From assembly GCA_018398805.1 (NCBI GenBank), contig JAGFBZ010000289.1:2187001-2251000 (forward strand): a stretch of DNA of 64,000 nucleotides, in the 5' to 3' direction. This document shows positions 1 through 11,821 of the stretch, one piece after another. The notes beneath the pieces were generated by a model. That model was given only the letters and a program-made list of their open reading frames with translations. It was not told the DNA's origin and ran no database searches. Made by a program: the position numbers and the translations under genes. Origin of the DNA: Hirundichthys speculiger. Lineage: Eukaryota > Chordata > Actinopteri > Beloniformes > Exocoetidae. Numbering within the stretch: the first letter of the stretch is position 1; each line of letters opens with the position of its first letter.

Positions 1-232
1 AGAATACAAAAAAGACTCTTAAGTATAGGGTTGTGTTTGTGACAAAATTATGCTTTGTAACAAATAAAACCCCATAGGATTTAATTAGATAATTTGGAGG
101 CCTTCTGACTCATAGCAAATGAGAAAGAGATCTTTGATGGCACTGGAAAGGCTGTATTCGTATTTAGCTTGTTGACAACAAGACAGATGTATTTATTATA
201 AACTATGGCTGAGCAGTGCTGCTTTCATGTTG

Positions 233-776
233 CACTAAGAGACAGCTTCTTCCCTAAAGCTGTCACAATACTCAACTCTAGTCTGCACTGACGAACTGAC
301 ATTATACTTTGCACTGGATGTCACCTGCACCACTCTGAGATAGTCCACTTGCAGACTGCAATTCTGTAATCTGTTTTTTTTGCATTGTAAATAACCACTA
401 TTTATTATTGAATGCTATCACATGTCACTTTACCACTACTGCCTTAAATTCACACTGTAAACTGAAATCTGTATTTTACCCTGTTAATAACAAATATTTA
501 TTACTGAATGCTGCTATTTTCACAAGTCACTTTACATATACCACCAGAGTATCACTACTACAAATCATTGACTCCCCACTGTTGCATGTATAATATTCAC
601 AATCTCACTTATCTCAAAGTTTCTGCCTACTGGTTTATTTTCTTTATTGTGTACATACTTGTATATATAATTTCTTTGTACATACTTCATCCTGTGTGCA
701 CTCTATGGGGCAGCTTTGAATCTCATGACACTCTGTGTAATGACAATAAAGGCGTTATATTCTATTCTATTCTATT
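233..776 (+). mobile_element. 5'-truncated LINE 3' end (CR1/L2/Rex1-like)
   Basis: The first bases translate to RDSFFPKAVTILNSS followed by a stop. This resembles the C-terminus of CR1/L2-group reverse transcriptases as I remember them (a 'DSFFP.AV..LN' ending). A long AT-rich 3' UTR follows, with an AATAAA-type signal in 'gacaataaagg' near 740. The end is a pentanucleotide tail of TATTC units at 757-776, the microsatellite-type tail of fish LINEs in this group. Only the last codons and UTR are present, so it is a dead, 5'-truncated copy. The clade name is an inference. The overlapping open frames here are chance. Confidence 0.6.
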
Positions 777-2977
777 CACTACGTTCACTACATTAGTGTC
801 AGGCTGGTGTCACATTTTGTTCATTTACTGGCAGCATACCACAGCAGTGGCTGTAGTGTTGCTTGTGGATGAGTTATGTGTGAGCTTGTTTCAGCTGCAT
901 TCTCAGTTAGTCTTTATAGTTTCGTCAGTTTTTTATTTGATCATGCTGGCGGAAATGGTGTAAGGCCTAACAGTAAGGTCAATCTGTAGTAAATGCCAGG
1001 CCCACTTTCTGATCCCAGTCCATCACTGCTGACACTGGTGAGGACCACACATCTATTTCATATCATTCTTTGTGAATCATGTTGAACAATGCTGCCATCT
1101 GCTGCTAAATGCGAAAACACTCTCCGTGTTGCTTTGGCCTCTGGGCAACATTGTAGATCAAATCTTAGCCTAGAATTTAATTAACATTCAGCCAGTCATG
1201 ATAACTCTGATGCGTTGTCAGTGAGGTACAGCCGCAAGCTCTGAACTCTTCTTTCATTTGACACTTTTATTACTGTTTATTGGGCTCAGCTATAATGCAG
1301 AAACTGACAAATACTGCAGGCAATATCCCTGTGAGATATATCTGTTCATAAATGCATGTTCTGCATAGATAAGCAAGCATTGTGTTAATTCATGCCCCAT
1401 TAAAAAATATCAAGTAGACATCTGTGTATACTGGGGAGAATTAAAAAAAAAAAAACGACTTAATAATTATGGCTCTACATCTTTTTTTATGTAATTTGAA
1501 GGGCAGTATTGTTTTCTTCTTTAATTGCTATAGTAGTATGCTAGTGAGAAACAACCATATTTTATGTCATTGCAGGATTAAAGGCAAACATAACATAAAA
1601 AAAAATGTCTGCATTACATTTAGCTGCATATTGTGTATGTTGGCTAACTGTCACACAGTCATAGATTTCTTGTACAATGTATATATTAAGGAACACCTTT
1701 GTTACAGTAAAAAGTAAAGCATCTGTTGCGAAAATGGTCTTTTTGCTTTATCTGGTCAAATTTATTTAAAAGACTAGTATGGTGGATTTTAGTTCTTGCT
1801 GATCAGTACTAAACATACAGATAGATAAATAGATAGATAGATAAAGTTGAAACAAGACGTTTACATGCACTGTATAAAAAGACACATAACGTTTTGTTGT
1901 TTGTTTGTTAAGTTTGTTTTTTTCATTGTTTAACGTCAAAGAAAAAGTTTTCAGTTTTGACATTGTTAGCACCACCTGTTGGTGTCCTGAGCACAATAGT
2001 TTTTACGACAGATACCACTCTATACCTGAATGCGTATAAACAAACAGTAAATAGAAGCAGGGAGAAAGGCAACCTAAGGAAAACATAAAGTGTTGACTGA
2101 GCATTTTACACAAATATGAATGTACAATTTTGTGACACCATGACATGCGTAAATGGGGATGTTTTTGCAATGGCAGTCAGTACACCCCACTTCCTGATTG
2201 AAGCTCATCTAAGAATTACGTTTTTTTGCAGTTACTCTACTCAGCACTAGGTGCTGGCTCCTGAAACAGAGCTAATCCCAATTGACTCCCATGTTAAAAT
2301 TGCCAACTTTGCAGCAGAATTAAATATATTAACAGCCTGGTACAAAAATCGGTTGTCAGGCCATGAATTCTTTTGTACCACATTAGATAAATTCATATTT
2401 AGCAATAGAGTTGATTAATTAGATTGCCCTACAGCATTTGACATGTTTGATTGACAGCTAGCCATTGGCTCTGCCATTGGCTATGACAGTTAGCCAATGC
2501 TGTTGTCATTTTAGCTAGTTAGCATTATATTGATTTCTGAGCTGTGAATAAAACAGATCATGTTCTTATTTTAAAGAGTTAATTGTTTTGACAGACCACT
2601 ATGACTGGCTGTGCTTGGTTCTGAAAGGACCTGAGGACCGAGTTTAGCTTAGCCATGCTAACCATGGCAGTCATTTCATGTTGCCAGTAACACAATATTT
2701 GAGACCAGGGGTTCCGCCATCCTGACTGCAGAATAATTCCAACTGAAAGAGTCTTGAATTTATTCTCCCTGAGAGCTTGGCTCCTTCACCTAAACCATGT
2801 GGTGGTCGGACAAGCGTAACTGTTGGCTGAGAGCTCCTTCAGCCAAGCCGGACAACAGCTACGCATGTTGGATTGGCAGCACAGCTTGGCTGATGAGGAT
2901 GAGCTGCTCATGGAAAACCCTTTCAGGACTCTTCCAGGTGAAATTATGCAGGCTCCTGCAGTCAATCCTGGCTAGTC
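777..2977. other. non-coding intergenic DNA, no gene seen
   Basis: No frame shows protein-like composition or a recognisable domain. The only structured item is a short GATA tetranucleotide run around 1818-1848. The AT-rich short frames at 1469-1717 and 1766-1996 look like chance. I see nothing else I can support. Confidence 0.6.
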
Positions 2978-2985
2978 TCTCCGTG

Positions 2986-3451
2986 CAGTGTTGCCAGATG
3001 TGCGATAATTATCGTATTTGTACGATAATTTAGCCCTTTGTACGATGTTCGATCAATAATTGTAAAAAAAAAAAAAAACCCAAAGTACGATAATTTTGAC
3101 CTTTCCATGAAACACCTGTTTAGCTATTTCAAATTAAGACCTTTTAAGAAACAAAATGAGGGGGTACTTTTATTGTGAAGCAGCCATAGGAAGTGAAATG
3201 TGTTCATGTAGTGTCACTTGTGAGCGTTAGTGGAAGGTGGCCAAATAGTGTGTCAAAACCAGGAGGCCAACTGCTGTAATGCTGATGCGAAAAGAAGGAC
3301 TCTGACAACTCCTATCACTACAATAAAGACCAAACACAGCCAAAGCGCACATGCAATCTTAGCTGCGTGGTTGGATTTACTGTACGATAGTTTGGGCTAA
3401 AATATAATAATTTTCGTACGATAATTTCATTTTCAACATTTGGCAACACTG
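2986..3451. mobile_element. hAT-type MITE, 466 bp, with 8-bp target duplication
   Basis: The element begins CAGTGTTGCCAGATG and ends in the inverted form CATTTGGCAACACTG. The CAGTG terminus is typical of many hAT elements. It is flanked by TCTCCGTG at 2978-2985 and CCTCCGTG at 3452-3459, an 8-bp target duplication with one mismatch, as expected for hAT. The subterminal regions repeat the motif TACGATAATTT in both orientations (near 3018-3030, 3085-3095 and 3413-3428). There is no transposase frame, so the element would depend on a transposase supplied elsewhere. Confidence 0.8.
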
Positions 3452-3459
3452 CCTCCGTG

Positions 3460-4382
3460 GTAAGCTTCTTTTCCTGGCCACTCAGGATTGCTCTAGTCAC
3501 ACCAAGCTCAACCACAAAACTCTGCCCTGTGTTTTGCCAGGCCTTGGCCTAGTAGCACTTGTTTTGTTCCAGTAGCAAGACTTGAGCAAAATGAAAAGAA
3601 ATGTACAAAGAAATGTAAGAAATGTAATATGAACTATCCTGGATTAGCGAAGGCTAAGACAGCCCAACCAATACAGCTAACTGGTCCGAGTGTTCCAGTC
3701 CCGCTGGTCTCACCTTTTTGCAACGTAGCGCTCTGCAGTTTAGAGAAAAAAATGATACAGTTTGTTCACACCTTATATACTGTCAAATACGTCTTTGGAT
3801 TTCTACAGCATTCGTGCCGACTATGTTTCCAACCTATACAAGGTTTGCGATGATGCAGTTACAGGCTTTTCAGTGTGGCTCATTTTTTTAGGCTGTTTAC
3901 GAAGATAAAGTCTGCCCAAGATTTACTCTTGTTTTTTTTTGATCACTCTCTCATTTTTTCATTCTCTTGTCCTCTGTCTTTACTTTCTTTGGTTTCTTAG
4001 TCATCCCTGCCGTGATGTCCACGGTGCAAAACGCAGGAAAACTGAACTAGCTCTGTGAGTTAGTCTCAATTTGTTGTTGATATGTGAGGAAGTGGTGTAA
4101 AGTCGTATGCAGCTGTCATGATGACGTGCTGTCCCAGTATTCAGAAGCTGCTTTGTCAGTTTCTGCTGACAGCTCAGATGGGTACGAGAGCTCAATAATG
4201 GTTCCTAAAAAATAATCATTATAAGACAACTGAAACTGATATTTTATGATTTTAAGGTTATTTTCTTCAGCTTTAAATACATCTTAACTTTTTTCAGTTT
4301 TATGTCAGTTAGGATTATCAAAATTACTTATTTACTAAATGCCAGAAAAATTAGGAGAATTTTTTTTTTATTACTTTCTTTA
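3460..4382. other. non-coding spacer
   Basis: No gene, domain or clear repeat was recognised. The short frame at 3629-3853 has no protein-like features. Confidence 0.5.
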
Positions 4383-5097
4383 TAGTCAGAAGTTTACATA
4401 CACTGATCACTATGCCTTTAAACAATTTGGGAAAGCCCAGATGATGATGTCATGACTTTGGAAGCTTCTGATAGGTTAATTGACAACATTTGAGTTAAAT
4501 GGCATCACAACCCTCTGAATTCAAGAACAGGAAAGCCAGATTATACCAGATTAGTCTTTGCCAGAAAACTTTTCAGGAAGTTTCCCATCTTCTAGAATCT
4601 GATTCTTTGGACAGATAAAACCAGGATAAACTTGTGTCAGAAGGATGGGAGGATAAAAGGAAAGGAACAGCACATGATCCCAAGCATAACACATCATGTG
4701 TCAAACGTGGTAGAGGCAGTGTCAAGGTAAGGGCCTGTATTGCTGCTAATGGAACGGGCTCACTGTTTCCTGATGAAGTGACTGCTGACTAGATGAACTC
4801 TGAGGGATATAGACCTATATACACTGTTCACATTCAGCCAAATGCTGCAAAACTGATAAGATGGCACTTCACAATGCAGGTGGATTATAACCCTGAACAT
4901 ACTGCAAAAACAGCTCAAGAGTTTTTGAAAAAAAGGAACTGAAACACTCTTTAAAAACTCAGCCAGAAAAAGCAGCTAAACTAAAGGTGGCTGCAATGAA
5001 GTTAAGCATCTCTAGGAGGGAAACGTTGAATTTGGTGGTGTCCATCAATACTGCAGGCAGTTGTTGACTGCAAACGATTTTCATGCAAGTATTAAAA
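4383..5097 (+). mobile_element. decayed Tc1-like transposon
   Basis: The left end, AGTCAGAAGTTTACATACAC, resembles the terminal repeats of salmonid-type Tc1 elements. The following leader with 'gatgatgtcatgactttgg' is also familiar from that group. Further in, broken frames read pieces such as IQPNAAKLIRWHFTMQVDYN and HTAKTAQEFLK, which resemble the catalytic region of a Tc1-like transposase. Stops and frameshifts interrupt every frame and no right terminal repeat is visible. The copy is long dead and probably 3' truncated. A different transposable element begins only 23 bp downstream. Confidence 0.7.
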
Positions 5098-5120
5098 AAG
5101 GTATGGTTATATTTACAATA

Positions 5121-6205
5121 GGGCTGGGCAACGATTAAAAATTTTAATCGCGATTAATCGCATTATTTCCCTGATTAATCATGATTAATCGCATTGTATG
5201 CGCAGAATCAAATAATGAATTCAAAAGTAGAGTAAAATGCACTTTTATTAAAATGTTCTGCTGCCTTGTGAACTAAAGTGTCATAACATTTGTTGTTCAA
5301 GCAGTTTTAACATCACTTGTCAGTAACACATATTTAGTCTAAATCTCATCTTAAAAAATGTAAAATGAAATAAAGCTTATTGCCACTGCCAGGGCATTAA
5401 TGTCATCCTGTTTTTATAAAAAATTAAAAAAAACAAGTCTACAAACAAAATCCAACAAAATAATTGTGGCTCAGCAGCACAATCAGAACATTAAAACAGG
5501 TAATTTCTGAGGTAACAACAAAAACTTTTAACGGGGAGTTGAACTTGTCAGTTGTTACAAATAACCTTGTTTCTGTCAAATCTTCCGTCTGGGAGAACTT
5601 TGAAATAAAAATGTCTATGTTAAAGTTCAGTAACTTTATCAATCTGCGTATCATTCATTCTTTCCATTTTCAATTGTCAACAAAAAATTTTTTTAAAAAA
5701 TTAAAAAGTGACATTTTATTACGTTTTCCGTTTTTTAATCTAACACAAAAAAAAAATTTTTTTAAAAAAATGCCTGTTTTATTTTAATATTTCCAATCTT
5801 AGACTTGGATCAAAAATACAAAATAAAAAAAAAAAACAGGCCACAGAACTGAATTAGTTTTATAATCGAGGACTGGACTTCCTGTTGTCGTTACACATCT
5901 GTGCCACTAGATGGAGCCGTACTGAAGTAACCAACTAGAGAACAGCAGGAGTGTGAAATAATTTTTTTTTTCAGACGGAATTGTTATTATTGCTACCTGA
6001 GTTGCTATCTGAACTGTAAAGTACACAGATTTTTGCCACTCTCCATGTCTGTTTTAGTTTTACCGCATGTTTACCTGCAAATTGTCTTCCGGTTCCGCAG
6101 CAGCCTGACCTTTCAAAACAAAAGCATGTGAGCAACATCCGATAAAATAATTGTAGGCGTTAATAAATTAATGAGTTCATGCGATAATAACACGTTAACT
6201 TGCCC
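5121..6205 (+). mobile_element. hAT-like non-autonomous element, copy 1 (about 1.1 kb)
   Basis: It opens with GGGCTGGGCAACGATTAAAA and a run of AATCGCGATTAATCGC-type repeats. It closes with AACACGTTAACTTGCCCA, so the two ends share TGGGCAA in inverted orientation. A diverged copy of the same sequence lies in opposite orientation at 11822-13263, which fixes the approximate extent. Long A/T tracts and short open frames (for example 5464-5787) are present, but no transposase was recognised. I cannot read a clean target duplication (TTACAATA versus CAATTATG), so the superfamily is an inference from the GGGCTGGGCAA end. Confidence 0.6.
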
Positions 6206-6407
6206 ACAATTATGTCACTTTGTTCAAATGCTTTTGAGTCCTTGAAAATTGAGATACTTTTCTGAAAATGGCTGTAATTCCCAACTGGTAAGCATCTTAT
6301 TTTTGTGAAACCTCTTAAATTAAAAGTGAAATGTCTACACTTTGACCACATCCTGATTGTTTTATTTAAAACCTACTGTGGTGGTGTGTAACGTCCAAAT
6401 CATTAAA

Positions 6408-6469
6408 AAGATTCTGTCATTGTAATGATTGCATAGTAGGCCATGCAATCATTACAATGACAGAATCTT
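6408..6469. repeat. perfect 27-bp inverted repeat with 8-nt loop
   Basis: The left arm, 6408-6434, starts AAGATTCTGTCATTG. The right arm, 6443-6469, is its exact reverse complement, and the spacer is AGTAGGCC. The hairpin has 27 uninterrupted pairs. It sits about 700 bp upstream of the rprm start codon. It could be a minimal foldback element or a transcribed hairpin. Nothing in the sequence decides between these. Confidence 0.85.
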
Positions 6470-6910
6470 CCTGACCTAACTGTATACTAAGATATACAAG
6501 GATTAACCTTAACCTTATTACAACACTGCAGCCTGAAAACATACAGTTGCTTATATATTTATCAAGCATAATGAGAATTACTTCAAACATTTTTCCAAGA
6601 AGAATCATAAAGGTTAGGGGTTAATGCTGGGTGATTTATTTGTGACAGGGTCACGAGGAACCTGTTGTGGTGTCATTACTGGTGATGTTAATCAGCAGTT
6701 CAGGCTGCATTAATGCATGCACGCATGCATGCAAGCCAACGCGCAGCAGGCTCCAAACACAGTCCACAACGGCCACACACACGGCACTTGTAGCTCACAA
6801 AATGTCCCCCAAGTGTAGTGGCAGGTTAAAAAAAAAAAAAAAAAAAAGTGCCGGATCCGGTCGCGTGGTGGCGCTCTTGCTGTGTCCGTCTGAACTGGCT
6901 GAAGTCTGGC

Positions 6911-6917
6911 TATTTAA
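6911..6917 (+). promoter_or_regulatory. rprm: candidate TATA-like box of rprm
   Basis: TATTTAA lies 256 bp upstream of the rprm ATG, inside a locally GC- and CpG-richer stretch (about 6845-7480) that contrasts with the AT-rich surroundings. A pyrimidine-rich initiator-like sequence follows about 25-30 bp downstream. No transcript evidence is available, so this is a positional prediction only. Confidence 0.35.
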
Positions 6918-7154
6918 CGGCGGGGTCCGTGGATTCCATTCCGCTCTAAAAACTGACAACGCAGCACATGAAACCTCCAGTGATGCGATGCCACAGGAGC
7001 TCTTCCAACTCCAGGAGAGCGCAGCGTGACCCGGCGGAACTTCTGCGCATCTCTCTCATCACTCCATGACCGCTCCAGCGGGACCGAGCCCGGCTCGTCT
7101 CTCCCTCTCCGCCTTCCGCCAGCACCCTCGCGAGTGACAAAAAAAAAAGTTTGA

Positions 7155-7481
<327 letters not shown>

Positions 7482-7990
7482 TGCACGAGGACGTTTCCAT
7501 CTGTTGGACAGAGACTCTGCGATGATCAACAGCCTCAACAAGGCCATGGTTTAGATTTGTACTGTTTGTAAAAAGCTCACATGAGCATGTAAGATGATGA
7601 CTGAGACTCACAGGTGTTTACCTTTCTTTTCTTTTTTTTTTTTTCTTCGTGGCCTTTTTAAAGCCATAAAGACTCAGAGAGGCGTTGAAAGCCACTTTAC
7701 AGTGTATTCAGTGACGCACGGTTATAATTTGAGCAGCAGCGTCCTTTGTCAAGTTAGTGGCAAAGACTTTGCAATTTTGCTGTTTCAAAAAAGAAGAAAA
7801 ACGCCCTCTCGGATTGTAGAGGTAATATTTAAACATTTGCTGTATACTTGTACGTTTTGACATAAATGATAAATTATGGAAATATTCTATTCTCAATGGA
7901 TTTTCTGGTGATAACTGCACGAGTGTCTGCGTGGAAGTGGAGAAAGTGCCGTGTGTCTTGTTAATTTGAATAAATTCATTCTGTAATTAA
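7482..7990 (+). other. rprm: rprm 3' untranslated region (predicted)
   Basis: About 0.5 kb of AT-rich sequence follows the TGA stop at 7479-7481. It ends at a canonical polyadenylation signal, AATAAA at 7969-7974, with a T-rich stretch just beyond (7990-8015). The boundary is inferred from the signal. Confidence 0.6.
7969..7974 (+). terminator. rprm: polyadenylation signal of rprm
   Basis: AATAAA, 488 bases after the stop codon, with a T/GT-rich downstream element. It is the first canonical signal after the gene. Confidence 0.6.
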
Positions 7991-10919
7991 AGTTTTTTTT
8001 GTTTGTTTTGTTTTTATCTTAATTGAAGTACATTTTTGCAACACCTTTCACTAAAGTTTTGGACTTAAAAATTGACAAATTTAAATTAACCTGTTAGAAA
8101 TAATATTGAAAAGACACAGAGTTTGGGATCTGGGCTCATATTGTGTACCTTTATCAATTTAACAGAACATCAAAACTTGTAAATGTACACACACAGAAGT
8201 TCATACTGAAGAAAGTCTGAGTAGGAGTTCAAATCACTGCTAAAAAGCTTATATTCTAAAGGGCACCTACAAAAAGTACGGCAATCCACCGAAAAAAGAA
8301 ATTGTCCTTCCTCTTTTCAGTGTTTTCTGAGTCAGGTTTTGATTCATGCAGCCTTGTGCATCCATTCTTCCCCTCTGTCGAAGCATCTGCCGCTCTCTGC
8401 CCCTGGCTCACCTGGCTGCCAGCTCCCCAGGAGCATCAGATACGACTTGTCTTGTCAATGCAAGGATGATGAAGCCATCGGGCAATATGCTGCTGCCTCA
8501 TTGCCCACCTGTGCTGCACACACGCTTGAAGAGTCAGCACGCTTTCTCTAAAATGTCCTTCACCCCATCTACTCCCTTTCCTTTTTTCCCCCCATCTTTT
8601 TCGATCCATCTTTTTCTATCCTTTTTGACAAGGTTTTGTTCTTCGTCTCTTGATGGATGTGCGTATTTGTCAAGAGTAAGATAGTAAGCACCGTTGTGAG
8701 CTACACTAGATGTCCTCACAATGGAGCAAAATAATATGATTCTCCACCGCAGTCATGTAGGCGTGTATGTAACGTAAAATCACTTGATGTTTTTGATGTT
8801 CATGAGTTGGAGGGAATCATAACCGCAGCACATGATACTGCTCGCTGTAATGCAGTTCAGCGCAGCTGCATTTATGGAGTTTGCAATGTCAGGGTGACTG
8901 AGGCCAACTGAATTAAGTTGTTGCACCAGTTTGCATTGTTTTTGTAAAATGTACCCTTTTGTCACTGTACAACAGTTTAAGAAAACTAGAAGAAAAAGTA
9001 AGACTTCAGCATGTCAGAATTCCACCAAAACCTGCAAACACGAACACGGAGTTGGATCATGTTATACATTAAAGCTGCTCTGATTGTGTCCAGTTGATGG
9101 ATTGTTCAGTCATAAACATGCTTCCGCCTTTTTTATTTAACTCTGTCTCAGAACCTTAATGAGAAAAGGCAGGACTTGCTAGAAAAAAAAAAGTCAAAAA
9201 GATTGTTAAACAGTTCAAATCACACAAGAGCCTGCTGAAGCCAAGACCAGCTGTCCTGTAGTTGAAGGTTGAGTTCACCCTGGACAGACCAGTTTTCAGA
9301 AATGAGGGGAAAATGTTTATATGTGAAGTGGACATATGGACTCGAGAGATATGGATTAAAAAAAAAAAATCCCCAAGACAAAGTAAGATTTTACCCAATC
9401 CACAAAAAATTAATGTCATTTTCAGTTTGTCGTCCCAAACCAAAGTAGCATAAAATAACAGGTCAACGCAGCAGGCAGTTCCAGATCCCTCACCCTGCGT
9501 CTCTCTGTGCTTTCTGCGATTGCTTTCATTAGGGAGCGCTTGAAATTGCTCACAGGAAGATATTGTGGCAGATATATATCCAGCAGAGAACAATCTTCCC
9601 TCTGCAGCCGACACATTGTTAATTTAGCCTGCGGTGCCTTGCGCGTATACTCCAGCTGGATTCTGGCTGGCTGTGAGGAGCCTGAGAGAAGTAGATGTAA
9701 AAATAGAGATTAAGATATGAAACATGAACTTTATTGTGAAGGAAGGATTTTTCAGTGGGTTTGCCTCTAGAGGGTTAGTTTCATAGTGGGGAGTCAGTGA
9801 CTGCCATCTCTGGTGTCACACACCGGTGCTCAGAGAAATTTAGGAGATACGAACAGCAGTCATCTGTCTCCTGCTGTCAACAAACCGAGTGCTTTGCAAA
9901 GCTTATAAGCTGCTCCCAAAGTATTCAGAAATCTGCTTGAGCTTTACTCAAAGGAGCGACCAGGCCCATTAAAAATGCATGGTTCAAATATCTTTCATCT
10001 GGTGTTGTAGTGTGTTCTCACATTTCTTCCCAAAGGCGGAAAGTTAAAAAAGAAGAAAAGAAAAAAAAATCACTGTTAACTTTTTCATCATGTACCTGCA
10101 GCCTGGTGAGAAAAACCTATATCAGCATTGTAGCGCGAGGCAATACGCTATCTGCCCACTTTATCCCATGCGGACTGTCAGTAGACTGTGCTCAACCATG
10201 ACAGCATCTGCAGGGTGTTGATTATGGGCTAAAACGGGCTTCTGGTGCTGGCTCGCTCTCGTGTGATTGGCTGTTCAGCAGAAGTTCAGTCGATGAATTG
10301 GATAGTGGCTAAAAGCTCCAAATAGCAGCAAAGCAGCCAGAGTCATCCCCTGCTTTTACTCCTGCTCCCCCACCACTCATCCCTCAGCCCTCCTGGGTCC
10401 GTCTCCTGCTCCGTGGTGGGAAATAAAGATCTGTCAGTCTGGTCTGATATTTACGTCACGGAGTGGTGGGTGATTTTCTCTCGAAGCCAGCAGAGTCTGA
10501 ATTTTCAGCTCACATCCAACGAGGCACAATAGAAGTCTTTTAAAAAAAAGCGATGGCTGACGGTGACATGCAGATATTTCCTTCAGCAGAAATATTTATT
10601 CAGCCTGAATTAGCTGTCTTCCAGCATCACGTGGCATCAAGCTTCTACAAGAGCAGCAGTAACTGCAGAAGTCCAGCTGTGATAAATCCCGGCGTTCTGG
10701 TCTCGAATAATGATTCAATCACTTAACATCTCCAATTCCAGTTACAGAATGAGTCAAGGCACTCTTTTACTTGTGCCTATTTTATATTGTCACATCACAG
10801 GGATTTAAAATCTGGACAAATCTACCTCTAACACCTTGTCATATAGTCCAGTGAGTATGTGTGCGTGTTGGTGGGTTTATGTCCTGATATCACTAATAAA
10901 CAAAAAGCTGTTTCCTTCC
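7991..10919. other. intergenic DNA downstream of rprm
   Basis: No coding feature was recognised. The longest frame (9156-9614, minus strand, 152 codons) has no domain and an unlikely composition. The stretch about 9900-10000 and 10220-10560 is less AT-rich and free of recognisable repeats, so it could hold conserved regulatory sequence, but only alignment would show that. Confidence 0.5.
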
Positions 10920-11062
10920 ATGTGGCCCTGCGATGGACTGGCGACCTGTCCAGGATTGTACCCCTGCCTTTCGCCCGTAGATGGCTGGGATAGGCTCCAG
11001 CAGATCCCCGTGACCCTCTGGAGGATGAAACGGGTATAGATAATGGATAGATAGATGGATGT
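10920..11062 (+). mobile_element. fish SINE/LINE 3' tail fragment
   Basis: The sequence contains GCGATGGACTGGCGACCTGT, then 'gctgggataggctccagcag' and a GATA/GGAT-type tail ('tagataatggatagatagatgg'). The same tail occurs at 27420-27514 and at 40770-40851. This 3' module is shared by many fish retroposons. Only the 3' part is present. Confidence 0.7.
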
Positions 11063-11560
11063 TTCCTTCCAGTGGCACAAATAGACTCATGAATGAGAAG
11101 ACAAATCTGGTCCCAACCATGCAAGGCCTCTCTGTGGTGAAAATCTGCTTCACCTCTGAAGAGCAGCAGCAGCTGTAAAGACAGTTCATCGCTGCAGCCA
11201 CAAAGACAAGCTAAAGCTCTATGCAGAGATAAGATTTAATAAATTATTATAAACAGCAACAAGAGACACAGCAATCCTCTCTGAGCTTGTTTAAGATGGA
11301 CTGAAGTAAAGTGGAAATCTGAAATTCTGTCAGAGACCACGGACGCTGCTTCCTCCTGAAGAGGAGAGGGACCATTTGGCTTGTTTATAAGCACTCAGCT
11401 GAAAAGCCAGCATCCATGATGGTATGAGGGTGTATGAACACACACGGTGGGGGAAGTTGCACATTTTTGAAAGCTCCATTAGCACTCACAATACACAGGT
11501 TTTAGAGCAACAGAGCAACATAAGCTGCATATCCTGCTATACAAAAAAAGGCTTCTTTTT

Positions 11561-11562
<2 letters not shown>

Positions 11563-11591
<29 letters not shown>

Positions 11592-11615
11592 TGGGGGGGG
11601 GGGGGGGGGGGGGGG
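11563..11615 (+). repeat. poly-G tract, 53 nt with one T
   Basis: Positions 11563-11591 and 11593-11615 are pure G, with T at 11592. T-rich runs flank it (11555-11562 and about 11676-11688). Both apparent open frames through it (Gly-rich on +, Pro-rich on -) are artefacts. The tract would form G-quadruplexes readily and its length may be unreliable in an assembly. Confidence 0.9.
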
Positions 11616-11753
11616 TTGGTTTTTTGGGGTGTTTGGAAATTGTCAAAAAAAAATTTGCTTCTTTTTTCAATCCTTTTTTTTTTTTTTTGGTGTCAGACCC
11701 TGTAGGCTTTTTTGCATTGTTTAAAAAATAATGTCTCCCATTTATTATATATG

Positions 11754-11820
11754 GCATATATATATACGTATATATTATATATATATATATATATTATATT
11801 ATATATATATATATATATAT
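11754..11820. repeat. TA dinucleotide microsatellite
   Basis: An imperfect TA repeat directly abuts the left end of the inverted hAT-like copy 2. Confidence 0.85.
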
Positions 11821-11821
11821 T

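Noticed and set aside
508..963. 151-codon plus-strand frame
   Set aside because: It runs through a LINE 3' UTR and its pentamer tail, so it is not a gene.
9156..9614. 152-codon minus-strand frame
   Set aside because: No homology, no domain and no promoter or splice context. It is chance in AT-rich DNA.
11424..11757. Long open frames through the poly-G tract (Gly-rich on +, Pro-rich on -)
   Set aside because: They are simple-sequence artefacts with no splice or codon support.
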